IMG/VR virus record: IMGVR_UViG_3300041956_000050
Span: 1-64,000 of that record
Direction: 5' to 3' (one strand)
Length of the DNA: 64,000 nucleotides
Source: a virus
Shown here: piece after piece, positions 1-10,800 of the stretch
Position numbering within the stretch: the first letter of the stretch is position 1
How the letters are laid out: each line of letters starts with the position of its first letter
Notes under the pieces: model-generated
What the model was told of the DNA's origin: nothing
Seen by the model: the letters and a program-made list of their open reading frames with translations, nothing else
The model's database searches: none
Position numbers and translations under genes: made by a program

Positions 1-95
1 GCGAGGGTGTCTACACACGCCTGCTGCGCCAGGGAAGCCGTCGCATCGTGCGGCTGAAGCGGCCGGAGGCGTTCCTCTACGGCGACGTGCGCTAG
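1..95 (+). CDS. Partial gene, C-terminal end only
   Basis: An open frame runs from the window edge to a TAG at 93-95 and encodes 30 residues ending in FLYGDVR. The piece is basic (many Arg) and too short to identify. It lies 15 bases before the next gene, in the same direction, and directly upstream of head-tail connector genes. The capsid protein would be expected near here, but nothing in this fragment confirms that. Confidence 0.6.
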   Translation, partial: EGVYTRLLRQGSRRIVRLKRPEAFLYGDVR

Positions 96-110
96 AAGGG
101 AGGTGACAAC

Positions 111-815
111 ATGGGTTACAAGGTTCTAGTGGACGAAGTGACTGTCCACAAGACGATCAACAAGCTCCCGCAGCCGGATGGCTCGGTGATCTACCAGAAC
201 GGCCTCGGCCAGACGTACTACCGGGACGAGGTGGTTCCGGACGACCAGTTCGCTGAGGACTGGGCGGAAGCGCTCGAATCGGGCGAAGGTCCGCTCGGTG
301 AGTCGCTGAGCAAGCGGTTCGAGAAGGTCAGTGGTGACGGCAGTGGTGACACCGGCAAGCGCCTCGGTGCTCCGTTCGCGGGCTACGACGACATGGATGA
401 GGACGACGTTCTCAATGCCATGAAGATGTTGCCCTCGGCCGCGATCCAGCGGATCAAGGAGTACGAGGAGCAGCGCGACGATCCGCGTGAGCGCATCACT
501 GGCTACAACGTCGGCTACGGGGAGTCTGCTGTGGATCGCCAGGAGGGACGTGTCTCAAGCGATCCGCAGGACAGCGACCCGGAGAAGGCGTCTGCTCGCA
601 TCTCGACTCGCGAGGTGCCGGAGGACGGGCCGGTCGTGGCCGGTGAAGGTGTCACCGGTACTGGTGACCCGCAGGTTCCCTACGGCTCACGCGAGGACGA
701 CGAGAAGGGCGACATCAAGGGCAGCGGCAGCCCGCGCCGCCGTGGCCGTCGCGACCGACAGCCGAAGCCGCAGGAGGGCGGGGCCGACCCGTCTCTTGCC
801 AAGGCGAACGAGTAG
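111..815 (+). CDS. Uncharacterised head-region protein, 234 aa
   Basis: The ATG at 111 follows a strong ribosome site (GGGAGGTGACAAC). The product is hydrophilic and acidic. Residues 1-55 look folded and include a YYRDEVVPDD stretch. The middle contains a short MDEDDVLNAMKMLPSAAIQRIKEYE helix-rich part. The last 90 residues are low complexity and end in a basic SPRRRGRRDRQPKP patch. No catalytic motif or membrane segment is seen. Its place just before connector genes suggests a virion head or head-tail joining protein; that is inference from position only. Confidence 0.7.
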   Translation: MGYKVLVDEVTVHKTINKLPQPDGSVIYQNGLGQTYYRDEVVPDDQFAEDWAEALESGEGPLGESLSKRFEKVSGDGSGDTGKRLGAPFAGYDDMDEDDVLNAMKMLPSAAIQRIKEYEEQRDDPRERITGYNVGYGESAVDRQEGRVSSDPQDSDPEKASARISTREVPEDGPVVAGEGVTGTGDPQVPYGSREDDEKGDIKGSGSPRRRGRRDRQPKPQEGGADPSLAKANE

Positions 816-818
816 ACG

Positions 819-1328
819 ATGGCGCTCGCTGATTCACCAATAGCGTTGGCAGCACGCGACGAACTCCCTGAGACATGGGACAAGCTGTTGCAGGCACCGA
901 CGTTCGGTGAAGAAGCGCTGCAACGTCGTCTCGACGTTCTGACCTACCGGGCGTTTGGCGCAAGCCTCGATGAAGATGAGCAGGAGTTGCTTGATCCTGT
1001 TCTTGTCAGCTATCTTGGCAAGCGTCTGGCGCTCGACCTGATCATCCCCGGCATCGACTACTGGTCGAAGCAAGCGCTCTCGCTTTCCGCTGGGGAGCGG
1101 GAGACGAAGGCATACAAGGACCGTGCGGAGGACTTGAAGGAACTCCGCAAGCTCCTTCTGGAAGACACGAGCAAGATGCTTCCAGAGGTTGTGCTGCCGC
1201 AGATCCCACGGCCCGCAGCGGATACCGTTCGCGTGCTGGAGTCGGGATTCTCGACAGTACACGTGACAGCGGACCCGATGGGCTTCCCGCCTCTCTATGG
1301 TCCGCCCGAGGAGACGACGACAGGATGA
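819..1328 (+). CDS. Putative head-tail connector, 169 aa
   Basis: It begins three bases after the previous stop and overlaps the next gene by four (ATGA). The protein is mostly alpha-helical in character: several Leu/Glu-rich stretches around residues 20-110, then a proline-rich tail (PEVVLPQIPRPA, PLYGPPEE). Size, helicity and position between the capsid region and the tail tube gene fit the adaptor proteins of siphophages that sit under the portal. I recognise no specific family motif, so the role is inferred from gene order. Confidence 0.6.
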   Translation: MALADSPIALAARDELPETWDKLLQAPTFGEEALQRRLDVLTYRAFGASLDEDEQELLDPVLVSYLGKRLALDLIIPGIDYWSKQALSLSAGERETKAYKDRAEDLKELRKLLLEDTSKMLPEVVLPQIPRPAADTVRVLESGFSTVHVTADPMGFPPLYGPPEETTTG

Positions 1329-1960
1329 GTCCGTACCTGTCTGAAGAACTCGTCGGCACCGAGGAACTGCTCGACATGATCGAGTCGGCCATCATCCGCG
1401 AAGTGAACGAAGCGCTGGAAGTCGTTTACGAGCGGAGGGTGCCACGCGATAAGGCGCGAGCGGATCTCCGAGGTGAGGAGTACGTGCCCTTGGAGTACGA
1501 GGACGTACCGGCCAGCCATGTGTGGGCCGGGAACTTCCCGTCAACAGTGTTGGAGGAGGTTGGACCGGAGGCTTACCCGTACATCGCCATCACCCTTGAC
1601 GATACGATCCCTGACTCGGAAGACCTGATGCTGGATCACGTGAACGTGTACCGAAACGGATTCACGCTTCACGCGCTGGCAAAGTGCGAGCCTCAGGGTG
1701 ATGTCAACGGTAACGGCATCGACGGTGCGTCGGACATCGTGCTCCGGCGTGCCATCCGAATGTCCGAGGCGTTGCATCTGGTGATTCACCACGATCCGGC
1801 CGTCAGTCGCCTCATCAGCGGCGCATCGAACCCGACACGCGGCCAACACTCGCTGCCGTGGACGTATCAGCATCAGGGCGTGGGACCGAACTTCTGGTTC
1901 CAGGCTGTCGGTACTACTTACGCAATCAAGAGCTACTCATCTCCCTACGGGTCTGAGTAG
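1325..1960 (+). CDS. Putative neck or tail-completion protein, 211 aa
   Basis: The start overlaps the preceding stop (ATGA). The N-terminal 60 residues are charged and helical (DMIESAIIREVNEALEVVYE). The middle is richer in beta-forming segments (AYPYIAITLDDTIP, VNVYRNGFTLHALAKC). In siphophages the genes between the adaptor and the major tail protein encode the head-closure ring and tail terminator, and this protein occupies that slot. No catalytic residues or membrane segments are visible. Confidence 0.55.
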   Translation: MSPYLSEELVGTEELLDMIESAIIREVNEALEVVYERRVPRDKARADLRGEEYVPLEYEDVPASHVWAGNFPSTVLEEVGPEAYPYIAITLDDTIPDSEDLMLDHVNVYRNGFTLHALAKCEPQGDVNGNGIDGASDIVLRRAIRMSEALHLVIHHDPAVSRLISGASNPTRGQHSLPWTYQHQGVGPNFWFQAVGTTYAIKSYSSPYGSE

Positions 1961-1990
1961 CTAGTGTTGAAACGAGAGGAGGTGAAGTAG

Positions 1991-2674
1991 ATGGGCACGT
2001 TCTTCCGGGGTCGGCACCCGATCACCTACGAGCGTGGCTTCGTCCAGGGCGCGGGACGGATTCTGTATGCGCCCGCCGGGTCTGCCTGGCCGGACGACAT
2101 CAGTGACATCATTGATGTCGATGACTCGGCTCCGACGGCCTACGACCTCAAGACACCGTGGGTCGAGATCGGCTTCACGAAGACCGGCATCAACATCACC
2201 CGCAACAACGCCGAGGAGGATTTCGACGTTGATCAGGTGAGCGGGTCGATTCGTCGCCGTCCGACCAACTGGGAGATGTCAGTCGGCACCCAGCTTGCCG
2301 AGGCAACACTGGAGACATTCCAGCTAGCCTGGGAGTTGGGACCGATCAACGACGCCACCGTGGCCTCACCGCAACTTGGCGAGCGGCACATGGGGCTGGG
2401 CGCTCCCACGTCGTACACGGAGCGGATGATCGCTGTGCTGTTCCAGTTCCCGCCCGAGCCTTCGGGCGCGAGTCCTGGGACGGCGGCGCTGATCCGTGCA
2501 TGGGTCTTCCGGCGCTGCCTGCGTGCGGCGCAGGAGTCGGGGCTGACCCTCCAGAAGACCGGCGAGCAGGTGTCGCTGCCAGTGCGGTGGAACGCACAGG
2601 CCGACACCAGTGTTCCCATCGATGAGCAGTTCGGGGAGATGTTCGAGCAGGTTCCCGACACTGTGACTCCGTAG
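1991..2674 (+). CDS. Major tail protein (tail tube), probable
   Basis: The ATG at 1991 is preceded by a strong ribosome site (GAGAGGAGGTGAAGTAG), as expected for a highly made structural protein. The 227-residue product resembles actinophage major tail proteins: an early GAGRILYAP segment, then VEIGFTKTGINITRN with a following acidic EEDFDVDQ stretch, and later SVGTQLAEATLETFQLAWEL. It sits between connector genes and the gp10-like and chaperone genes, the normal position for the tail tube subunit. A strong hairpin terminator follows, a common arrangement that limits expression of the genes downstream. The family call is by pattern, not search. Confidence 0.8.
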   Translation: MGTFFRGRHPITYERGFVQGAGRILYAPAGSAWPDDISDIIDVDDSAPTAYDLKTPWVEIGFTKTGINITRNNAEEDFDVDQVSGSIRRRPTNWEMSVGTQLAEATLETFQLAWELGPINDATVASPQLGERHMGLGAPTSYTERMIAVLFQFPPEPSGASPGTAALIRAWVFRRCLRAAQESGLTLQKTGEQVSLPVRWNAQADTSVPIDEQFGEMFEQVPDTVTP

Positions 2675-2744
2675 TCAACGGGCATGACAGACTGAGCAAA
2701 GGCCAGTCACATCAGCAAAGGCGATACTCATGCATACGACAACT

Positions 2745-2801
2745 AACACGACATCAGCAGGGCGAGGGTTCTGATAGGGCCTTCGCCCTGTCGTGTTTCT
2801 T
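2745..2801 (+). terminator. Strong Rho-independent terminator after the tail tube gene
   Basis: AACACGA (2745) pairs with TCGTGTT (2791-2797), and inside it CAGGGCG (2758-2764) pairs with CGCCCTG (2784-2790). A T-rich tract TTTCTT follows. The next start codon, ATG at 2802, lies directly behind the T tract, so the downstream tail genes must be reached by readthrough. Confidence 0.8.
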
Positions 2802-3314
2802 ATGGCCAGAACCAAGTACGTAACCATCAAGCTTGAGGGAGAGGAGAAGATCTCGGCTGCTCTGCGCTCGCACGAAGAGCGTGGCTCGGCGCAGCTTCGA
2901 GAACTGGTTGATGATCTGGCCGATGTCGCGGGGATTGCGCTCATCGCGCACGTTCCTCGTGGCAGCAGTGACTACATCTTGGAGCATGTTGACCGAGATG
3001 GCCCGTTGTGGATGCCTGGTGGCGCAGGTGGCAGCGGTGAGTGGAAAGCCATCGTCGGCATCAAGAAGGGGCACAGCAGGCACCCGATCTACGTCGAGGA
3101 GGGCACCGGCATCTACGCCGGTCGCAGCGAGTGGGGCGGCAGGCCGATGCCGATGACCAAGGCGTTCCCCGAGTCCGATCCCGGTGGCCCTGCCTCCAAG
3201 ACCAAGTTCCGCCAGTACGTCAAGGGCCAGAGGCCGCAGAAGTACTTCTACATGACGTGGCGGACGCTCAACGCCGTCGTGGCAGCACGCATCGCAGCAC
3301 GGAAGATCCTGTAA
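2802..3314 (+). CDS. HK97 gp10-like tail completion protein
   Basis: This 170-residue protein (start MARTKYVTIKLEGEEK) contains the pattern of the HK97 gp10-like family: an N-terminal helix followed by HVPRGSSDYILEHV, then HPIYVEEGTGIYAGR, and a C-terminal KGQRPQKYFYMTW segment. Family members help complete the tail or neck. ATG 2802 is chosen over GTG 2793 because the latter lies inside the terminator stem. No Shine-Dalgarno sequence is present, since the hairpin ends at the start codon. Confidence 0.75.
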   Translation: MARTKYVTIKLEGEEKISAALRSHEERGSAQLRELVDDLADVAGIALIAHVPRGSSDYILEHVDRDGPLWMPGGAGGSGEWKAIVGIKKGHSRHPIYVEEGTGIYAGRSEWGGRPMPMTKAFPESDPGGPASKTKFRQYVKGQRPQKYFYMTWRTLNAVVAARIAARKIL

Positions 3315-3337
3315 CTGCTCATCGAAGGAGAGCAACA

Positions 3338-4027
3338 ATGGCTACACCTACCAAGCAAAGGCCCCCGTCGAAGATCCCGTCAGCGCAAGACGACGGGGCG
3401 ACTGACGAACAGGTCAAGGAGGCCGAGGCGGCGCTGGAGATCCTTGAGCCTCAGGTCGAGGCCAAGCGCTGGATCATTGGCAAGCCGCCCGAGCAGGGTG
3501 GCAAGGACACTGAGTACAGTGTTTACACACAGCAGGCGCTCGGATACATGGCCCGTAACCGGTTGTTCTCGCTGATCGGGCGCACGTTCTCGCTGGCGAT
3601 CAAGGCGACCGGTGGCAGTGTTGGCGGAATGGATGACATCTTCGGGTCAGGCGGTGGCACGCTGATCGAGCGAGGGCGTAGGCTCGGCTCACGCGACTTC
3701 CAAGATGCATCGTCGTTCTTCGCGCTCGCGATGGAACTGGTTGGCTACGCTCCGGACTTCCTGTCCGACTTCTATGCCATCATTCTTGACGTTCCGGTGG
3801 GAGAGCGCGGGTGGTTCCGCGAGGTCATCGAGCAGCCGCGCAGGCCCGACGATGACAAGTGGGGTCTGTCTGAGGACGACGGCATCCTGATGATCGAGAT
3901 CTTCATCGATCAGAACTACGAGGACATCCGTCGTTTTTTTACGGAGAGGCTTCCGAGGATCGGTCGCCGCGCTTCGCAGAGGGAACAGGAGCACAAGAAG
4001 GACCGCGAATCCGCGTCACAGCAGTAG
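3338..4027 (+). CDS. Tail assembly chaperone, short form
   Basis: ATG 3338 is preceded by GAAGGAGAG. The 229-residue product lies between the gp10-like gene and the tape measure gene, the standard place for the G-type tail assembly chaperone that coats the tape measure during tail building. It is mainly helical (residues 70-200). Near its 3-prime end is a run of seven T at 3934-3940, where the ribosome can slip into the -1 frame to make a longer product. The short form continues to the TAG at 4025-4027. Confidence 0.85.
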   Translation: MATPTKQRPPSKIPSAQDDGATDEQVKEAEAALEILEPQVEAKRWIIGKPPEQGGKDTEYSVYTQQALGYMARNRLFSLIGRTFSLAIKATGGSVGGMDDIFGSGGGTLIERGRRLGSRDFQDASSFFALAMELVGYAPDFLSDFYAIILDVPVGERGWFREVIEQPRRPDDDKWGLSEDDGILMIEIFIDQNYEDIRRFFTERLPRIGRRASQREQEHKKDRESASQQ

Positions 4028-4533
4028 AGGTCGTAGAGAAGATCTGGTCAAACGGAGGAGGCGACAAGCTAGACGACATACTTAGATGGCCTGCCAAGCG
4101 TGTTGAAGGCTTCTACAAGGCCATCGTCACGCGGGAGGCTGTCGAGTCGATAGAGCAGCAGCGCCGGGACATGATCTCGGCGTGTTACTCGAATCCGAAC
4201 TGGGACGGCAAGGACAACGCAAGCAAGCGCGAGGAATACCTCAGAGACATCAACAGGCACTTCAATGAAGCAATCACCGCGATCTACTACCCCGAAGAAC
4301 ACAAGGCTCAGAAGGTGGACTGGAGCAACCCGTTCTTCGCGGCACACAAGCGCGAGATGTTGCGGACGAAGAAGCTGTTCGAGCAGGCCACCGGCCGCAC
4401 GTTGGGCGATGTCATCGAGGAAGAAGACAAGAGTGGTGTCGATCAGGTGCAGAACGGGAGCACCAACGGCCACGCTCGCGGCAGGGACTATGACCAGATC
4501 CCTGACGAAGACAAGATCCCGAGGAATACATGA
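3338..4533 (+). CDS. Tail assembly chaperone, frameshifted long form (GT-like)
   Basis: A -1 shift on T TTT TTT (3934-3940, codons CGT TTT TTT) moves the ribosome into a frame that is open, without stops, from there to the TGA at 4531-4533. The extension adds about 198 residues, including EVVEKIWSNGGGDKLDDILRWPAKRVEGFY and YLRDINRHFNEAI. The two-frame layout directly upstream of the tape measure gene matches the conserved G/GT chaperone system of siphophages. The extension has no good start of its own (first ATG 4171, no ribosome site). Confidence 0.85.
3934..3940 (+). promoter_or_regulatory. Programmed -1 frameshift slippery site
   Basis: Seven T in a row give the heptamer T TTT TTT in the zero frame of the short chaperone. 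Both tRNAs can re-pair after slipping back one base. The site lies about 90 bases before the zero-frame stop, and the -1 frame stays open to 4533. Confidence 0.85.
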
Positions 4534-4555
4534 CAACAGTGAGAAAGGAGGTGAG

Positions 4556-4771
4556 ATGGTTACCGCGAAGTTCAAGGTCAGTCGCCGCAACGACATGGGT
4601 TGGGCGACCGAGGTCGAGTTGACTCCCGACTACGCCGATGGGCGCAACAAGGAGTGGGCTGAGGCCACCCCGGCAGGCATGTGCCGGATGACGATCAAGA
4701 ACGAACTCGCTGCGAAGCAGTTCAGGGAGAACCAGCCGGTCACTCTGACGTTCAGCTTCGATGACGAGTAG
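4556..4771 (+). CDS. Small conserved tail-region protein, 71 aa
   Basis: It has an excellent ribosome site (GAAAGGAGGTGAG before ATG 4556). The sequence resembles a small phage family that I recall as common near tail genes: an N-terminal AKFKVSRRN, a middle WAEATPAGMCRMTIKN and a final QPVTLTFSFDDE, probably a small beta-rich fold. It separates the chaperone pair from the tape measure gene. The function of this family is not known to me. Confidence 0.75.
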   Translation: MVTAKFKVSRRNDMGWATEVELTPDYADGRNKEWAEATPAGMCRMTIKNELAAKQFRENQPVTLTFSFDDE

Positions 4772-4825
4772 CGGTACGGCTGAGGATAAGGGTGTCCGGA
4801 CCCAGCTACACCGTCTCAAGTTGTC

Positions 4826-7800
4826 ATGAATGAAGTCGAATACATTCTGAGGATCGTCCTCAAGGCTCGCGATGAACTGGCGACCGCGCTCAAGCGTGCG
4901 CGGGAGGAACTGCGGCTGTTTGCCAACGCTGCTGGCGATAACCAGAAGAAGATCGACGCATTCAACACGTCCGTCGAGAAGATGAACGTGAATATTGACA
5001 ACATCACGGACAAGTTCCGTGAATGGCGAGCCGTCATCCAAGGGACGAGTGATGGCACTGAGAAAGCACGCAAGTCCTTCGGTGATCTCGCCAAGGATGT
5101 TGACGAGGCAGGCAAGGCGACTAAGCGCTCGGCCGATGCGGCAGAGAAGCACGCCGTAGCGCAAGACAAACTTCTCAAGTCTGCTGACAAGCTCCGTAAC
5201 GAGTACCGGAAGCTGCACGAAACCGAGGGCGAGATCGACAAGGATCGCGAGTACTCGGTCTTCCGCCTGAAGGAAATCGGGGTGCAGCTAGAGTCGATCT
5301 CCAAGAAGGTCGCTGACCCGAAGATCCAGCGCTTCTACTTCAACTGGGCCAGAGACGCCAAGAGTGCTGCTAACTCTATCATCGCGGAGCAGAAGCGGAT
5401 CACTGCTGCTGAGGAAGAGGAAGCCAAAAAGCGCGTCGATGCTGAAGAAGCCGCGCTCAAGTTCGCGGAGAAGGCAGAGAAGGATTCTTTCGCACGGCGA
5501 GCAAAGGCGCACGAGAGCGCCGTCAAGACTTATAACAACATAGTCGCCAGAGGACTCCAGCAGCAGATCGCGGAGGAGGAAGCTGCTGCCAAGGAGAGCG
5601 TCAGGATCGAGACGGAGAAGGCTAGGCGCAAGGAGCAGATCAACCAGCGTGAGTCCGAGCGCTACCGGGCCTTTGTGAACCAACGGGCCGCGCTTCAGCG
5701 CCTTACTTCCGGCGATGCTGACTTCATTGATGTCGGCAGGGCGCGCGAAACCGTTACTGAGATGCGCAAGGTCGCGAATCAGTACAAGGACACCTCGAAG
5801 ACTTATCGCGAACTCAAGGACGGAGCTATTGCGCTTGAGCATGCGCTGCGCGGCGTCAATCGCCAGGGCGACGAGAGCAACCATGTCTTCAGCAGACTGT
5901 TCCGCGCGTTCAGGAACAATTCAGATAGCATCGCCACTCTTGATAATCAGCTTCGTGGCATGGGGCTGTTGCTGGTTGTCGGCTTCGCGCAGCAACTGAT
6001 CACAGTCCTCGGTGGCCTCGGTGGAGCATTCGTCTCGGTGGCATCGTCGGCAGCGATGGCAGGCGGCGCAATCGGTGGCATCTTTGTCGCTGGTATTGTC
6101 CAAGCGATCCCGGCCATCGGCCTTCTCGGTGCTGCTCTGGCTCGTGTCAAGAGTGTTATGGAGGCGGTGCAAGCTGCTCAGGCGGCGGATCAGCAGAACG
6201 CGACTCAAGCGGCGACGGCTCATCGTCGGGTGGCAGACGCGGCCGACACGTTGCGCGAGGCGCAGGAGCGGCTCAGCAAAGCGCGCAAGGATGCACGAGA
6301 GGAGATCGAGGATCTGATCGACGCTGAGCGCGAGGCTGAGCTAGCGGCAATAGGCGCGACGCTTTCTCAGCAGGAGGCTCAGGAAGCGCTTCGAGAAGCT
6401 GTCGCCAGTGGCGAAGGCGTAGCTCGCGCACAGCTTGGCGTGCTGGAGGCGAACGCAGCCAAGCAGGAGGCCATCGAGGATCGTCAAGATGCACGACGAA
6501 AGTCGCGTCAGGCACAACGCGGCGGCGTTGAAGCAATGCCGGGCGTCGTGCAGGCGAACCAGCAGCTTGAGACGGCCAAGCGCAATGCGCAGGAGGCAGC
6601 AGCCGGTACTGAGACGGCGGTGGCAAAGCTCAATTACCTGATCGCACAGTTGTCACCTGCTGAGCGACGGCTGTACGAAGCGGTCACGAACTTCCAGAAC
6701 CTGTTCAAGCAGGGCGTCTACCGCGAGATCACTGACAACCTTGTAAACAGCTTCGCCCGCAGCGTCGAGAAGATCACGAAGATCATCCAGATGCCGGAGG
6801 TTCTCGGCCTGGCCAAGCGCACGTCGAAGACGCTGGCGAGCACGATGAACAACGTCTTCGATTCGTTCACGACGAAGCCGATGCTCGACCAGTTCGTGCG
6901 GATCGGTGAAGCAGGCCGCAAGAACCTCAAGCCGCTTGGCGGAATCCTCACCGATGTTGGCAAGATTATTCTCAACATTGCTGAGGCGGCAGGCCCGTCG
7001 TTCCGGCGCTTCATAGGGTTCGTCGGGGATCTGGTCGGCAAGTTCCTCGATCTCACCGATAACCGCAAGGCGATGACGGCGTTCTTCGATGAGGGCGAGA
7101 AGCATCTTGAGGCGTGGATCGAACTGTTCGTGGCAGTCATCGATCTGTTCGCTGCTCTGACCGGCGCGGGTGGTGCTGAGTCCGGGCTGAAGACGATTGA
7201 AGACGCTACCAAGGCTATTGACGATCTAGCGGAGAAGGTCAGGGACAACCGCAAGGATGTTGCCAAGTTCTTCGAGGATGCTCGCGACATTGCATATGAA
7301 GTCGTCGGCGTTCTCGTTGAGATTGCGAAGGCGCTCGGGCGAACGTTCACGCCGGAGCGTGTCCACAGGTTCGCTGACTTCATCAAGAAGGTCATCATCC
7401 CGGCGCTTGAGAATGTGATCGACTTCTTGGGCCAGATCACCGACAAGCTTGTTGAGTTTGCTGACACGCCAATCGGCGGGGAGATCATCAAGGGTCTTGT
7501 CGCCTTTGTTGTCTTGCAGCGCATCTTGGGTGGCGTGCTCGGTTCGCTCAAGCTGATCACCACCTTCGTCGGTCCCATTGCGGAAGCGTTGATCAGCGTT
7601 GGAAGCAGCGCTGGCGCATGGGAGAAGATCGGCCAGGTGCTGCTCCGGTTCGGCAGGTTCGGTGGTCCGATTGCGATTGCGATTGGGCTTATCGTCCTCC
7701 TGCTGGACAAGCTCGGGCTGCTCGATGACGCCTGGGAAGCTGTCAAGAGTGGATTCAACGAGTTCTGGAAGCTCGTTCAGCCTTCGCTCAAGCAGTTCTT

Positions 7801-10800
7801 CAGGTCGATCAAGCAAGCGTGGGAAGCAGTCAGAGATGGTAAGGGTGCGTTCGGTCTGATACTCGACGTGCTCAAGCCGATCATGAAGGTGCTGATCGAC
7901 ATCGGCGGCATCTTCTTCCGTGTGTTCGGTCGTTTTCTCGGTCGCATCATCAGTGGTGCATTGGACATCCTCAGCGGCTTCATCGATGTTGTCATCGGAA
8001 TCCTGACAGGCGACTGGTCAAAGGCGTGGGAGGGTGCCAAGCGCATTGTCAGGGGATTCATCCGTGGCGCGACGGCGATCTTCCGTGCATTCCCGGAGTT
8101 CATTTGGGAGATCATCAAGAAGCTGCCTGGCCTGTTCCGCAAGCTCGTGCCGCTGATCAAGGATGCAGCGAAGGCGATCTTCCACGCCATTGTTGACTTC
8201 TTGGAGAAGCTCCCCGAGCGGATGAAAAAGCTTGGCAAGACTGTTGGCGAAGCTCTGATCGATGGCATCGTTGCGGCGATCAAGTCGGGCGCTTCACTTG
8301 CCAAGGATCTTGCCAATGCTCTGATCGACATCCTCAACAAGCTGCTACCGAACAAGATCCCGATCCCCGGCGCTCCGGATATCGATCTGCCCGACAATCC
8401 GATTCCGCATCTGGCTGAAGGTGGCCCGTCTGGCAAGGGTAGCTCCAGCGGCTTCCTGGCTGTCCTGCACCCGGATGAGCACATCTGGACAGCAGCGGAG
8501 GTGCGCGCAGCCGGTGGCCACGATGCAATGTTCGCGATGCGGCGCTACTACGGTGGCGGTGGCCAGGGCAGAGGTTCCTACAGGGATGGTGGTCAAGCTA
8601 CTTCTCCGTCAGGAGCGTTGACAGTTACGTTCATTGGCGAGGGCATGGAAGAGTTCACAGTGCTGTGGCGACAGTTCTGGAACGTCATCGTGCTGCTCGC
8701 CATCCAAGGCACCACTCGCGTCGAGCAGCAGTTCCGCGACATGCGTGCTGTCATCTCGCGGAATGTGAACCGGATGTACCGAGATGTCCGTGATGCGCTA
8801 GTCGCCATGGACCGCTCCTTCGAGCTTCGTGGCAAGAGGATTGTCGAGTCTTGGTCGGATACGTGGCTGTCGCTGATGAAGGTCACGCATCAGGGCCTGT
8901 TCTACATCGGCCATGAGACGAACCAGGGGCTGCGCGGCCTCGGTGAGAAGTCGATCAACTTCGGGTTCACGGAACCGAAGAAGAGTGATGGCAAGGCTGG
9001 TGGCGGCTGGATCGGGATGCAAGGCCAGCGCGGACAAGATCGCGGCCTCTATCCGCTCGGTGACGGCGAGGCGGTGCTGAACTGGCAGCACCAGAAGTAC
9101 GTCGAACCTGCCATGAATGCTTACTACGGTCATGGCTTGGCATCGATGTTCGACCGCGTGCATGGCTACCACGCGGGCATCGGTGGATCTGGCTACGCCT
9201 CCGGCCGTCCGCCGCAGTTCTCACCGATCCCCGGTTTCCCGATGGAGGAAGCCAACACGCGCATCATCCCGCTGCTCGTCCGGCTGATGAAGCAGTACAA
9301 GTTCATCCCGACCGATGTGTATGACCGCGACCGCAGCGCCGGTCACAAGTCGCCGGGGCACAATGTCACCGGTACTGCGCTCGATGCTGTTCCTGGCCCT
9401 GGTGGTAGCTGGGCATTGATTGAGGCGATGGGCCGCTGGGCAGTTGGCCAGGGAATGACTGTTGGCTATGGCGCTGGCGTTCCCGGCTCGCAGGCGTGGC
9501 CGGGACACGGATATGGCAACCATATTCACATCGAACTTGGCGGCGATCCGGGTGTTGCTGGCACGGTCTTGGAAACGGTCGCGAAGGTTGGCCGTCCGCT
9601 CATCACTGGCGGGGGCAAGCTCGCGGAGATGGTGCAGGCTGCCTTCGACATGGTGCTCAAGGCAGCCAATGCGGAACTGACTGCGACATTCGATCCTGTC
9701 AGCGGTACTACCAGCTTCAAGCTCGGGCCTGGTGGTGCAGCACAGAAGGTGTTCGACTTCTTCACTGCGCGTGGCCTGAGCGATGCGATTGCCGCTGGAT
9801 TCGTCGGCACGTTCCAGAAGGAGTCCAACTTCGTCACTACTGTTCAGAACGCTGCTGGCAGCGGCGCAACTGGACTGGCGCAGTGGCTCGGTGGTCGTCT
9901 GACAGCACTTCAGGCATTGCCCAACTGGACTAGCCTGGCAACGCAGTTGAACTACGTGTGGAAGGAGTTGCACAGCACGGAGTCAGCGGCGTTCTCAGCG
10001 ATCAAGGGTGCGAGCACGCCGGAAGAAGCGGCATATCTGATCGACAGCAGGTATGAGCGCTCTGACAATATTCTTTCGGCTCCGCAGTACGCGAGAGCAG
10101 CATACGAGCGCTTCCATCACACCGGCCCGCGCAAGCAGTACGCTGAGGGCGGCGAGATCCCCGGCCCGCTCGGTCAGGCGATCCCGATCCTGGCACACGC
10201 GCAGGAGTGGATCGTCAATCCGACGCAGCAGGCGCGGCTGGCAGCACTGACCGGACTCAGCCGCTACGGCTTGAAGTCGATGCTCGGCTTCTACGGTGGC
10301 AAGGGTAGTTACCAGGGAGGTGGTGCTCCTGGCGACACAGAGGTCACTAGGCTGTCAGACAAGGATGTCAAGGGGATTGATAATGCACGGCTGCGGCGGA
10401 TTATCGTCGCATTGCGTAATCTCGGAACACGGCTGGATAGGATGGCCGAGGCGATCCGTCCGGCTGAACGCTTTGTCGATGGACTTGACAAGACGATGGA
10501 CAATCTTGGGCGTCTGTCGCATCGCATCAACCGCGTGCGCGACAAGTCGGATCGCAGGACCGGCGTGCGCGGCTTCCTCGATGCGATGGAGAATCTGACT
10601 GGCGACACTGGCCTCTTTGCCAAGCTGCGCGAGTCGATTGAGCGCCGCACTGAGCGCTTTGGCAGGCGGTTGGTGCGAGATCGCTTCACTGTCAGCGGCC
10701 GTCGTGGTGCTCGTGTTGTCGCCAGGGCACAGGACGACGTGCAAGAGGCGCGAGCCGAACTTGCTGAGCAGCAGCGCCAGCGCACCGATCTGGTGGCTGA

